From positions 1-42,037 of the forward strand of contig JAJRUD010000207.1 in the NCBI GenBank assembly GCA_024277995.1: DNA of 42,037 nucleotides. Reading direction: 5' to 3'. Source of the stretch: Chloroflexota bacterium. Its GTDB lineage: Bacteria > Chloroflexota > Anaerolineae > Anaerolineales > E44-bin32. Position numbers and translations under genes: made by a program. Shown one piece after another: positions 1 through 8,041 of this stretch (position 1 is its first letter; each line of letters starts with the position of its first letter). Under the pieces are notes generated by a model that saw only the letters and a list, made by a program, of their open reading frames with translations, had not been told where the DNA came from and ran no database searches.

Positions 1-1
1 C

Positions 2-1225
2 AAGCCGCGCGGCGTCGGCGAAACGGAGATCATGGTCGGCGAGGACGGGACCTTCCAGACCCAGATGTACATCCCCGACGTCACCGTCCCATCGCTGGCC
101 GAAGGGCCGCAGATCCACGATCTGATCGTCCTCCAGCGCGGACAGGAGAAGTTCACCGGCAAGCTGAGCCGCGAGATGAAACTGGCGCTGCAGGGCATGC
201 TGGAGACGATCATGATGGGCCTGATGGCCACCTTTGCCGGCATCGTCATCAGTGTGCCTTTCTCCTTCATGGCGGCGCGCAACTTGATGTCTTCCATCCG
301 ATCCTCGCTGCTCGGCTTCGTGGGAGGCATTTTCGGCCTGGTGCTGGGCGGTTGGTTTGGGCTGTACCTGGCAGGTCTCCTATCGGCCCGCTTCGGCGGT
401 CTGGAGGGGGCACCCGTCCTGACCGCGCTGACACATCTGGTGCTCATCATAGGTGGGGCCGTATTCCTCTTCCAATTGCTGGGCAACCTGCTGCACAAGC
501 TGACGGAGTTCCTGCCCCCCATCGCGGCGCGGCTCGTGAGCACTATCGGGCTGGCCATCATCGGGGCAGCGGTCGGTTACGGGCTCGGCCTGGGCTACGC
601 CTACGGCATTCTGGGCGTCACCCGGGGCTCGGAATTCGCCGCCCAGGTGGCCTCGCGCACCGGCCTGATTGGGGCCGCCCTCCTGCTGGTGGGTTTCGCC
701 GTCCTGGCCAACCGCATCGGGCCGGCAGGTGAAGTCACAACAGGGCGCCTGATCTACGCCGCAGTCCGCACGGCCCTCAACATCGTGCGCTCCATCGAAC
801 CTTTGATCTGGGCCATCATCGGCATCATTTGGGTCGGCCCCGGGCCCTTCGCCGGCATCATCGCCCTCACCATCCACTCGGTGGCCGCTCTCGGCAAGCT
901 GTATTCCGAAGCCATCGAGAGCATCAACCCGGGACCGATCGAAGCGGTGCAGGCCACGGGCGCCAACCGGCTGCAGACCATCGTCTACGCCGTCGTGCCT
1001 CAGGTGCTGCCCCCCTTCATCGCCTTCACCATCTACCGCTGGGACATCAACGTGCGCATGTCCACCGTGATCGGCCTCGTAGGCGGCGGCGGCATCGGTT
1101 TCCTGCTCATCCAATGGATCCGACAGTTCCAGTATGAGCCGGCGGGCATCGCCGTCTGGCTGATCACCATCACCGTCGCAGCGCTGGACTTCGTGAGTTC
1201 GGAGATCCGCCAACGCTTCGTCTAG
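2..1225 (+). CDS. phnE: PhnE-like phosphonate ABC transporter permease (5'-truncated)
   Basis: Membrane subunit of an ABC importer of the phosphonate (PhnCDE) type. The frame is open from base 2, before the first ATG at 32, so the true start lies outside the window. Seen: the family's first membrane segment with SVPFSFMAARN, and a C-terminal half with the EAA-type loop (EAVQATGANRLQTIVYAVVP) that contacts the ATPase, then a glycine-rich GLVGGGGIGF stretch. Odd: about 150 residues holding roughly four further hydrophobic segments lie between the first segment and ALNIVRSIEPLIWA; ordinary PhnE proteins are near 270 residues and go almost directly from one to the other. The visible part is 407 residues. 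The binding protein and ATPase should be upstream. The family call is firm; phosphonate as the actual ligand is inferred. Confidence 0.88.
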   Translation, partial: KPRGVGETEIMVGEDGTFQTQMYIPDVTVPSLAEGPQIHDLIVLQRGQEKFTGKLSREMKLALQGMLETIMMGLMATFAGIVISVPFSFMAARNLMSSIRSSLLGFVGGIFGLVLGGWFGLYLAGLLSARFGGLEGAPVLTALTHLVLIIGGAVFLFQLLGNLLHKLTEFLPPIAARLVSTIGLAIIGAAVGYGLGLGYAYGILGVTRGSEFAAQVASRTGLIGAALLLVGFAVLANRIGPAGEVTTGRLIYAAVRTALNIVRSIEPLIWAIIGIIWVGPGPFAGIIALTIHSVAALGKLYSEAIESINPGPIEAVQATGANRLQTIVYAVVPQVLPPFIAFTIYRWDINVRMSTVIGLVGGGGIGFLLIQWIRQFQYEPAGIAVWLITITVAALDFVSSEIRQRFV

Positions 1226-1249
1226 CCGAAGCTCCTTTGCCACACAACC

Positions 1250-1296
1250 GCGGGCCGGCTTCTTGAGGAAGCCGGCCCGCACTGCTTTTCGCTTTT
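1250..1296 (+). terminator. Rho-independent terminator after the PhnE-like gene
   Basis: Perfect 13-bp inverted repeat: left arm 1250-1262, 5-base loop, right arm 1268-1280, very GC-rich, followed by a T-rich run ending near 1296. It starts 24 bases after the phnE stop codon. Confidence 0.9.
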
Positions 1297-1500
1297 CCGC
1301 CCTGCATTGGAGGTGCCGCGCCAGGGAGGGCGGCGCAGCGACCTGTGGAACCTGGAGCCTCATGGCCGGTCTCCAACTTGAGACGAAGGACGGCCATCGA
1401 GACACGAATTCACGCTGCCCACAACCTGATTGCTGCCACGCACCTGGCCTTCGGCCATGCCGACTGGCGCAAGGTCGAACGCCGCTTGCAGCCCCAGATG
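1297..1500. other. Gap without a recognisable gene
   Basis: The stretch between the phnE terminator and the HNH promoter holds only short open frames with no family features and no good ribosome-binding sites. No RNA gene was recognised. Confidence 0.6.
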
Positions 1501-1506
1501 GCCACA

Positions 1507-1534
1507 TTGCATGATGCATGCGATTTGTTATAAT
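1507..1534 (+). promoter_or_regulatory. Promoter of the HNH endonuclease gene
   Basis: TTGCAT at 1507-1512, 16-base spacer, perfect TATAAT at 1529-1534. Transcription would start near 1541. That excludes the upstream in-frame ATG at 1518 and supports translation from 1557. Confidence 0.75.
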
Positions 1535-1556
1535 GCGCGGAGTTGAGGCGGCTTCT

Positions 1557-2060
1557 ATGAATGATCCGGTGCTCGTCCTGAATGCCAACTTCGAGCCACT
1601 GAACGTCTGCACGACGCGCCGGGCATTGGGCCTGCTCATGACCGGGAAGGCCGAGATGCTGCTCAACGGCCGGGGCTACGTGCGAACGGTGCGCCTGACC
1701 ATCCCCCGTCCTTCAGTCATCCGCCTGGGTTATATGATCAACCGTCCCAGACCTCGCGTCCGCCTCAGCAAGCGCGAGATCTTCCGCCGCGATGATTACA
1801 CCTGTCAGTACTGCGGTCGCCGCGGTGGATGCCTGACGCTGGACCACGTGGTGCCGCGCCACCGCGGCGGCACCCATTCCTGGGAAAACCTGGTGACGGC
1901 CTGCCCGGCCTGCAATCTGAAGAAGGGCGGGCGCACCTTGCAGGAGGCGCGCATGCGCCTGCTGAAGCGCCCCATGGAACCGCGCCCCTCTCCCCTGTAC
2001 CTCTACGGCACGCACTTGGGGGACAATCAGGATTGGCGCCCCTTCCTCGAGGGCTGGTGA
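1557..2060 (+). CDS. HNH endonuclease family protein
   Basis: 167 residues from the ATG at 1557; an ATG at 1518 is in frame but lies upstream of the predicted transcription start. The N-terminus (VLVLNANFEPLNVC) is typical of a widespread group of small stand-alone HNH proteins. The nuclease core follows: a CQYCG knuckle, then LDHVVPRHRGG with the catalytic DH pair, an Asn in SWENLVTACPAC, and the second CxxC, so one zinc site has four cysteines. It is expected to cut or nick DNA with a divalent metal; the cellular role of this group is not established. It is monocistronic with its own promoter. Its last 34 bases overlap the 3' end of the minus-strand gene 2027-3169. No restriction or phage genes adjoin it, so a housekeeping or repair role is as likely as defence. 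Confidence 0.88.
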   Translation: MNDPVLVLNANFEPLNVCTTRRALGLLMTGKAEMLLNGRGYVRTVRLTIPRPSVIRLGYMINRPRPRVRLSKREIFRRDDYTCQYCGRRGGCLTLDHVVPRHRGGTHSWENLVTACPACNLKKGGRTLQEARMRLLKRPMEPRPSPLYLYGTHLGDNQDWRPFLEGW

Positions 2061-3169
2061 TCTGAGCCCAGGCTCTCCAGCAGCGCCAGCAAGCCACCCG
2101 AGACGACTCCATGCCCCCCAAGAAGGATCGGCATGGGAGCGCTTGCCACAGCCTCCACCAATGCCCTGAGCCCATCGTCCGACACCTGATCGCCCCATCC
2201 CAGGTCAGCGGCATACCGTTCGCAGGCCGGTGGCCAGGAACCCCTGTGCGCGAGCCAGACGCGCGTGTCCCACAAGACCGCGTCGGCCAGCTCGGGCAGG
2301 TACGCTACAAAGGCCCGCGGCCCCATCTCCTCCACGATGCGCCCGATAAGCGAGCGTACATCGCCGGCGGCAAGCCGCCCACTGGCACCCATGCCGCGTT
2401 CCTCGACGAACAAACGCACCCAGCACTGGGTCTTCTCTTCGAGCAGGCGCCAGACGTGTGAAGAACTGCGGCCGATCACCGCCAGACGCCCTCCCGGTCT
2501 CTCCATCACCCTGCGCAGCGCCCGCACCCTCTCGAGAGCCACCTGCGGCGCACCCTGCAGAGTGCGCCGCAGCTCAGGCCCAAGATCGGGGTGGTCAATC
2601 ATCATGAGCATCTCGGCCGGTGTATCGATGTCGGCGCGCGTGGCTGCACAAGGCGAAAGCGCCGCCACGGAGGTGCCGGTGCGCTCCTGAAGCACCCATC
2701 CCAACGGGTTGTCCTTGGGCAGGCCCTCTGCGATCTCCTGCAGGCCCCCCACCTCGCTCAGGAGCGCCCAATCGGTGGAATGCAGGTTGTTGACCACCGC
2801 CGCGGGCTGCGGCATCTCTGCGAGCCGATGCAGAGCCTGGGAAAGACGCTCGCTGGTCGCCAGAGGCGCACTGCCTCCGCCGAAGTATGCAACCTGACGC
2901 CAGCCGCGTTCGGCCACGTATCGGGCGAGAGCGCGCCCGAAATGGAAGCCATCCTGCGGGCTGGCCGTCACCCTCAGCTTTGATTCGGCCAGGATGGACC
3001 GGTCCTCCTCTTCGGCCTCCAGAACTTCGATCGGCCGGAAAGCGGGGAGCCTTCGCAGACGCTCGATCAGGTCGCAGGCTGCCGCCCGACGGCCCGCAGC
3101 GACGAAGCGCTCCGCCTCGCTCACACCGGCCGGGGGCAGCATGATCAGAACCGGGATCTCTCTCGCCAT
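2027..3169 (-). CDS. Protein of unknown function, possible nucleotidyltransferase-like N-terminal domain
   Basis: 380 residues, soluble, no signal peptide or membrane segment. I do not recognise the family with certainty. The first 190 residues look like an alpha/beta sugar-nucleotidyltransferase fold: YFGGGSAPL at 95-103, VVNNLHSTDW at 125-134, and ADIDTPAEM at 179-187, which resembles the DIDTP signature of MobA/CofC-type enzymes. The usual N-terminal G-x-G-x-R/K nucleotide loop is not evident, so activity is doubtful. The C-terminal half (about 225-370) includes QCWVRLFVEERG and AFVAYLPELADAVLWDTRVW, which I cannot place. The ATG at 3169 has no Shine-Dalgarno site: the sequence just upstream is the T-run of the hpf terminator. 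Expression therefore needs read-through or an unseen promoter. An ATG at codon 10 is an alternative start. Confidence 0.7.
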   Translation of the reverse strand: MAREIPVLIMLPPAGVSEAERFVAAGRRAAACDLIERLRRLPAFRPIEVLEAEEEDRSILAESKLRVTASPQDGFHFGRALARYVAERGWRQVAYFGGGSAPLATSERLSQALHRLAEMPQPAAVVNNLHSTDWALLSEVGGLQEIAEGLPKDNPLGWVLQERTGTSVAALSPCAATRADIDTPAEMLMMIDHPDLGPELRRTLQGAPQVALERVRALRRVMERPGGRLAVIGRSSSHVWRLLEEKTQCWVRLFVEERGMGASGRLAAGDVRSLIGRIVEEMGPRAFVAYLPELADAVLWDTRVWLAHRGSWPPACERYAADLGWGDQVSDDGLRALVEAVASAPMPILLGGHGVVSGGLLALLESLGSDHQPSRKGRQS

Positions 3170-3170
3170 G

Positions 3171-3210
3171 AGAAAAGGAAATTCGCCGGCGGGGCCAGCC
3201 GCCGGCGAAT
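3171..3210 (-). terminator. Rho-independent terminator after hpf
   Basis: On the minus strand, a perfect 12-bp stem (3199-3210 with 3181-3192, 6-base loop 3193-3198) is followed by a T-rich run over 3180-3171. It starts 5 bases after the hpf stop codon and ends just before the next gene's ATG. Confidence 0.85.
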
Positions 3211-3214
3211 GGAT

Positions 3215-3781
3215 CTATGCGATCTCGGTCTCGATCAGGCCGAGGGTGCCGTCCCGCCTTCGATAGAGCACGTTGACGTGATTCGTCTCCGCGTTGAGAA
3301 ACACGAAGAAGTCCTCGTGCCCCAACAGCTGCATTTGCTCAACGGCCTCTTGCTCGTCCATGGGCGTCAACAAGAAGCGCTTCCTGCGCACAATCTGCAA
3401 TTCGGGCTCGCTTTCTTCCGTCGGCCGAGAAAGGTCTTGAGCGAAATCCGCGGCCGAACGGCCATCGCCGCGGTTGCGCCAGTGGCGTCCCTTGTAGCGT
3501 TCGATCTGACGGTAGATCTTGTCCAGTACGGCGTCGACCGAGGCGAAAATGTCGTCCGTCCGCTCCTCCGCACGCAGCAAAACGCCCTTGCCCCGAATGG
3601 TCAACTGGGCGACCTGACGATCGTTGGCGTTGCGGGCCGATTTAGCATAAGAAAGATCTACCTTGGCCTCCTCGAGAATATCCAGATAACGATCCATCTT
3701 GGTGACCTTCTTCGTCACATAATCCCGCAGCCTGTCGCTCAATTCCAGATTTCGGGTGTTGATCTCAACCTTGACGGTCAT
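3215..3781 (-). CDS. hpf: Ribosome hibernation promoting factor, long form
   Basis: 188 residues. The start is the ATG at 3781, preceded by a GGGAGAGG ribosome-binding site; the longer open frame to 3850 overlaps the comF end and is not needed. The N-terminal domain (about 1-100, VKVEINTRNLELSDRLRDYV onward) is the S30AE/RaiA fold that binds the decoding region of the small subunit. A charged linker (about 100-130) leads to the C-terminal dimerisation domain (VRRKRFLLTPMDEQEAVEQM and DFFVFLNAETN). Long HPF alone drives 100S ribosome dimers in bacteria lacking RMF. It lies 38 bases after comF and is likely co-transcribed with it and the Tad genes, then ended by a strong terminator. Identification is firm. 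Confidence 0.95.
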   Translation of the reverse strand: MTVKVEINTRNLELSDRLRDYVTKKVTKMDRYLDILEEAKVDLSYAKSARNANDRQVAQLTIRGKGVLLRAEERTDDIFASVDAVLDKIYRQIERYKGRHWRNRGDGRSAADFAQDLSRPTEESEPELQIVRRKRFLLTPMDEQEAVEQMQLLGHEDFFVFLNAETNHVNVLYRRRDGTLGLIETEIA

Positions 3782-3819
3782 TTCCCTCTCCCTTGAAAGT
3801 GATCCTGCGCGCTGTTCGC

Positions 3820-4539
3820 CTATTGCGCCTGGGCGACGGCCACACCCCACACTTCGCTAACGCCCGCTGCGCGAAGGGCGTCGGCGCACGCCGACAGAGT
3901 GGCTCCTGTAGTCAAGAGATCGTCTACCAGGAGGATGTGTCGCCCCTGGACAGATTCCTCCATCGCTGAAAAGGCACCCGCCACATTATGCCAGCGGGCT
4001 TCGTGATCCAGGCCGACCTGGGTACCCGTTTCATGCCGGCGGGACAAGGCACCCTCATCCCAGGGCACTCCAAGGCGCCCGGCGAGAGATCGGGCGATCA
4101 GCGCGGCCTGATTATACCCGCGATGGCGCATGCGATGAGGGGATAAAGGCACTGGGACGACCAGGCTGGGTGTCCACCTCTGGCGTGTCACGAGCTCGGA
4201 AAGCCAGCCGCCAAGCATGTCCGCGAGGGGCCGATGCGGCCTGTATTTGAGCGACACCAGCGCCCGCGCCAGGGGGCCTTGATAGAGGGCGTACGCGCGC
4301 GCCCGCAGCCTTAACGGATGCTCCCGGCAATGTCGGCATAATCGCCGCTTGGGCTGTGGCCTCCCGCAGGACGGGCAGCGCGGTCCAGAAAGAAGCACGA
4401 CCTGTGCGTCACACGCGGCGCACCAGAATGCCCCTGCCCGACCGCAGCCCAGGCAGCGAGGGGGGAAAAGCAAGCCGAGCCCAGCCTCAAGCCAAGGCCA
4501 GGCACGGCTGATGATGTTTTCCCTTGGGGACCGGGTCAC
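3820..4539 (-). CDS. comF: ComF family phosphoribosyltransferase-like protein
   Basis: 239 residues from a GTG start at 4539, supported by a GGGGAGGG site about 9 bases upstream. Two N-terminal zinc-knuckle modules are visible: Cys29, 32, 40, 43 and Cys55, 58, 68, 71. The type I phosphoribosyltransferase domain follows, with RGYNQA at 140-145 and the PRPP loop ILLVDDLLTTGAT at 202-214. ComF is needed late in natural transformation, for passing imported single-stranded DNA into the cytoplasm; many non-competent bacteria keep it too. It begins 49 bases after tadC and continues into hpf, so it appears to belong to the same transcript as the pilus genes. No comEA or comEC is in the window. Confidence 0.93.
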   Translation of the reverse strand: MTRSPRENIISRAWPWLEAGLGLLFPPRCLGCGRAGAFWCAACDAQVVLLSGPRCPSCGRPQPKRRLCRHCREHPLRLRARAYALYQGPLARALVSLKYRPHRPLADMLGGWLSELVTRQRWTPSLVVPVPLSPHRMRHRGYNQAALIARSLAGRLGVPWDEGALSRRHETGTQVGLDHEARWHNVAGAFSAMEESVQGRHILLVDDLLTTGATLSACADALRAAGVSEVWGVAVAQAQ

Positions 4540-4588
4540 GGACGCAACCCTCCCCGCTCACGATTCGAGGTCTCGGGCAGCCTTTCTG

Positions 4589-5536
4589 CTACCGCAAGAT
4601 GCCCCCCATCGGCGAGCGCAGCAGCAACATGGCCGCCGGACCGAGCAAGATGATCAGAATAGAGGGGAAGATGAGCAGCCCGATGGGAAAGATCATCTTG
4701 ATCGGCGCGCGATGCGCTTCCTCTTCCGCCATCTGTCGCCGTCGAATGCGCATCTGATCGGATTGCACGCGCAGCACCTTGGCCATGCTCACGCCCAATT
4801 GCTCGGATTGGACGACGGCCGCCACGAAACTGGTCATCTCTGCCACGCCCAGCCGTTCGGCCATGTCGCGCAGCGCATCGCGACGCAGCTTGCCCAGGCG
4901 AATTTCCTGGATCACGCGGCCAAACTCCAGCGCCAGGTCGTTGTCCCATTTTTCGTGGACTTTGGACATGGCGGCGTCAAAGCCCAGGCCTGCTTCCACG
5001 CAGATGGTCAGCAGATCCAGCGCGTCAGGCATCGCCCGGAAAATGGCCTTTTGGCGGGCCTTGATGCGCCCCGTCAGCCACAGATCCGGAAAAGCGAAAC
5101 CGATCAACAGGAACAGCGCCGAAAGGGCCAGACCCTGCACCCAGTTCCGTCGCGTCAGTGCATAAACGAGGAAGACGAGCCCGCCGAAGGTGATCGCCAG
5201 CACAAAGCGCATCACCAGGAAGAAGGCGGGGTCCATCTGCATCGGGTTCCCGGCCATCTCGAGCTTGCGCCGCGTGGTCTCCAAGGTGGCTTGCGGTGTG
5301 AATCGCGACGCGATCTCGCCAACGCGATTGAAAATGGGTAGGATGATGCGCTCGTAGAAGTGTTGCGAGAGCTCGATCTCTTCCAGCGTAATCGGCTCGT
5401 CGCGGACACTGAGTTCCGCCAGTCGCTCCTGGATCGGGTCCTTGGCCTCTGGCGCGTTCATACCGACGACGACCAGGATGATGGCGACGATCAGCGCCGC
5501 GCCCAGGACGATCGCTATCCAAACCACTGTCGGCAT
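4589..5536 (-). CDS. tadC: Tad pilus assembly platform protein TadC
   Basis: 315 residues, type II secretion system F family. One N-terminal membrane segment (about 5-26), a cytoplasmic stretch, a pair of hydrophobic segments near 110-150, the GspF-type cytoplasmic domain (about 165-270, including AMPDALDLLTICVEAGLGFD), and a C-terminal segment near 280-305. With TadB it forms the inner-membrane platform on which the CpaF ATPase acts to extrude Flp pilin. GGAGG precedes the ATG. It follows tadB by 50 bases in the cpaB-to-tadC operon. Confidence 0.93.
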   Translation of the reverse strand: MPTVVWIAIVLGAALIVAIILVVVGMNAPEAKDPIQERLAELSVRDEPITLEEIELSQHFYERIILPIFNRVGEIASRFTPQATLETTRRKLEMAGNPMQMDPAFFLVMRFVLAITFGGLVFLVYALTRRNWVQGLALSALFLLIGFAFPDLWLTGRIKARQKAIFRAMPDALDLLTICVEAGLGFDAAMSKVHEKWDNDLALEFGRVIQEIRLGKLRRDALRDMAERLGVAEMTSFVAAVVQSEQLGVSMAKVLRVQSDQMRIRRRQMAEEEAHRAPIKMIFPIGLLIFPSILIILLGPAAMLLLRSPMGGILR

Positions 5537-5586
5537 GATTCAAACCTCCGCCACCGGATGGCAGCCGGGCGCAGGTGCGCCAAACA

Positions 5587-6576
5587 CTAGATGTCGATGT
5601 CGACGATCTTCATCACGAGCATGAAACCGGAGACCACCATCGAAGCCGCCAGGATCAGCAAGGGTATGCCGCACCCGCGCGTCTCAGGGTTGACGAATTG
5701 CATCACGTAGGGGCGGTTGAGCAGGAACAGCAGCAAGACCAGGGCGATGGGCAGACTGGAGATCACCCATGCTGTCGCCCGCCCCTGAGCCGTGAGCGAC
5801 TGGATCTCGCCTTTGATGCGCACGCGCTCGCGAATGGTGTAGGAGATCACGTCCAGGATTTGCGCCAGGTTGCCGCCCACCTCGCGCTGCACGTTGATGG
5901 CAGTGATAACCATGTCCAGGTCATCACTGTTGATCCGTCGCAGCAGGTGGTCGAGAGCATCCTCCATGGCGATGCCCAGCTGCATCTCCTGCACGACCCT
6001 GCGAAACTCGTCGCATATGGGCGACGGAAGTTCGCGGCTGACCGCCTCCATGGCCTGCAGCGTGGAGTAGCCAGCGCGCAAGCCGTTCACCATCAGGCTC
6101 AACATGTCGCCCAACTGGTTGTCAAACTTGCGCAGGCGCTGCTTCTGGGCGCGCTTGACGTACATCCTGGGCAGGAAAGCGCCGACGATGCCGGCAACCA
6201 CCCCGAAGAAGATGGAGCCCTGACTGATGATGATCCCGATCACCGCAGCGACGATGGCTGAGATCACCATCAGCGCGAGGAACTCCGCCGGGCGGAACTT
6301 CAGATCGGCGCGGGCCAGATCGCGCGAGATGGCATCGTAGAGATCGGTCCCCTCGCCGATGCGGTTGAAGAACTCCGTCAGGCGGCTGGCAATGGGGCCT
6401 TCGGCTTCCTCCGCCTCTGCGTGACCGGCGACGACGCCGCCGCTCTCCGCGTAACGACCAAGCCGCTCCTCGACGACGGATTGCCCCCCCAGCAGGGAGA
6501 TCGCCACGCCGACGACGAGCAGCAATAGACCTAGCCCCCCGCCAATCATCAGGACGAGGTTCGGATCTACATTCAT
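5587..6576 (-). CDS. tadB: Tad pilus assembly platform protein TadB
   Basis: 329 residues, type II secretion system F family, homologous to TadC. N-terminal membrane segment (about 8-30), two segments near 100-140 around AVIGIIISQGSIFFG, the F domain with NGLRAGYSTLQAMEAVSREL, and a C-terminal hairpin (SSLPIALVLLLFLL and a final segment). It pairs with TadC as the platform of the pilus machine. Only 3 bases separate its ATG from the cpaF stop codon and its own ribosome-binding site is weak, so translation is probably coupled to cpaF. Confidence 0.93.
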   Translation of the reverse strand: MNVDPNLVLMIGGGLGLLLLVVGVAISLLGGQSVVEERLGRYAESGGVVAGHAEAEEAEGPIASRLTEFFNRIGEGTDLYDAISRDLARADLKFRPAEFLALMVISAIVAAVIGIIISQGSIFFGVVAGIVGAFLPRMYVKRAQKQRLRKFDNQLGDMLSLMVNGLRAGYSTLQAMEAVSRELPSPICDEFRRVVQEMQLGIAMEDALDHLLRRINSDDLDMVITAINVQREVGGNLAQILDVISYTIRERVRIKGEIQSLTAQGRATAWVISSLPIALVLLLFLLNRPYVMQFVNPETRGCGIPLLILAASMVVSGFMLVMKIVDIDI

Positions 6577-6579
6577 CGC

Positions 6580-8001
6580 TCAGTACCGCCTTCGCTCTCC
6601 GACACCGAAGATGGAGGGTGGGAGATTGATGCCAGATGCTTCGATCTTGTCCATGAACTTCGGGCGCAGGCCAGTGGGGCGCAGGCGCCCGATGACGCGC
6701 CCGTTCTCGAACCCCGTCTGCTCGAAGACGAAGAGGTCCGTCATGGTGATGACGTCCCCCTCCATACCCTGAATCTCCGAGACGTGCGTGACCTTCCTGG
6801 ATCCGTCCCTCAGGCGCTCGAGGTGAACGACCAGGTCCAGCGCCGACGAGATCTGCTCTCGGATGGCCCGCACCGGGAGCTCTGTGCCCGCCATCAGGGT
6901 CATGGTCTCAATGCGCGCCAGCGTATCGCGCGGGCTGTTCGAGTGGGCGGTGGTCATCGATCCGTCGTGACCGGTGTTCATGGCCTGGAGCATGTCCAGC
7001 GCAGCCGAATCGCGGATCTCCCCGACGATGATTCTGTCAGGGCGCATTCGCAAGGAGTTCACCACCAGGTTCTGAATGGTGACCTCGCCGCGGCCCTCGA
7101 TGTTGGGCGGGCGCTTCTCCAGGGAGACCACATGCTCCTGGCGCAACTGCAGCTCGGCGGCGTCCTCGATGGTGACGATGCGCTCATCGGCCGGAATGTA
7201 CTGCGAAAGCACGTTCAGCAGCGTGGTTTTGCCGGAACCGGTACCGCCGGAGATGATCATGTTGATCTTCGAGATCACGCATGCCTTGAGGAACTCGATG
7301 GCCTCCGGTGTGATGGTTCCGTACTCGATCAGCTGCTCAACGGTGATCGGGTTTCTGGCGAATTTTCGGATGGTGAGGACCGGCCCCACCAGGGATATCG
7401 GCGGGATGACGGCGTTCACGCGCGAGCCGTCCGGCAGGCGCGCGTCCACATACGGACTGGACTCGTCGATGCGGCGACCGAGCGGGGCCACGATGCGATC
7501 GATGATGCGCATCAGGTGATCGTCGCTCTCGAACGACGCCGGTTCGCGGTAGAGCTTACCGCTGCGCTCGATGTAGATATTCTTGGCGCCGTTGACCATG
7601 ATCTCAGTGATCGTGTCGTCCGCCAGCAGCGGCTCCAGGGGGCCCAGCCCCAGGATCTCGGCGACGATCTGCTCGAAGAGACGGCGACGTTCTGGTCGCG
7701 ACAGCACGATCTTCTCTTCGGCCAATATGTTCTCGAAGAGCTCCTCGATGGTGCGGCGCACTTCGGCCGTCTGGCTCACATCCATGGAGGGGTCAAGTTC
7801 CGCCAGCAACTTGTTCTGGACGCGGGTTTTCAGGTCGCGATAGGTATCGCGCTGCGCCGTACCGGGCGGCGCCACACGCCGCGCGTTCAGCCCGCTCAGC
7901 CTTGAGGTTCCGCTGCCGCCAGCCCCTGCGGAAGAACTCCGCTGAGGGGACTGGTTGTCCTGTTGGGCTTGTCCCTGCTCAATACGCTTCAATAACGACA
8001 C
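6580..8001 (-). CDS. cpaF: Tad pilus assembly ATPase CpaF/TadA
   Basis: 473 residues from a GTG at 8001 with an AGGGAGG site. The Gln/Ser-rich first 45 residues look disordered. The N-terminal helical domain is followed by the secretion-ATPase core: Walker A GGTGSGKTT at 252-260, Asp box VTIEDAAELQL at 276-286, Walker B region IIVGEIRD at 324-331, and His box GSMTTAHSNSP near 347-357. All key residues are present. It is a hexameric cytoplasmic ATPase that powers Flp pilus extension, and in some clades also retraction. It lies between cpaE and tadB, the usual tad gene order. Confidence 0.96.
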   Translation of the reverse strand: MSLLKRIEQGQAQQDNQSPQRSSSAGAGGSGTSRLSGLNARRVAPPGTAQRDTYRDLKTRVQNKLLAELDPSMDVSQTAEVRRTIEELFENILAEEKIVLSRPERRRLFEQIVAEILGLGPLEPLLADDTITEIMVNGAKNIYIERSGKLYREPASFESDDHLMRIIDRIVAPLGRRIDESSPYVDARLPDGSRVNAVIPPISLVGPVLTIRKFARNPITVEQLIEYGTITPEAIEFLKACVISKINMIISGGTGSGKTTLLNVLSQYIPADERIVTIEDAAELQLRQEHVVSLEKRPPNIEGRGEVTIQNLVVNSLRMRPDRIIVGEIRDSAALDMLQAMNTGHDGSMTTAHSNSPRDTLARIETMTLMAGTELPVRAIREQISSALDLVVHLERLRDGSRKVTHVSEIQGMEGDVITMTDLFVFEQTGFENGRVIGRLRPTGLRPKFMDKIEASGINLPPSIFGVGERRRY

Positions 8002-8041
8002 GGTCCCGACCTCCCTTCACCGCCGCCATGGGCGAGCAACC

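Noticed and set aside
380-1666. 428-codon minus-strand open frame over the PhnE-like gene
   Set aside because: Antisense to a clear permease and crossing a terminator and a promoter; no recognisable domain.
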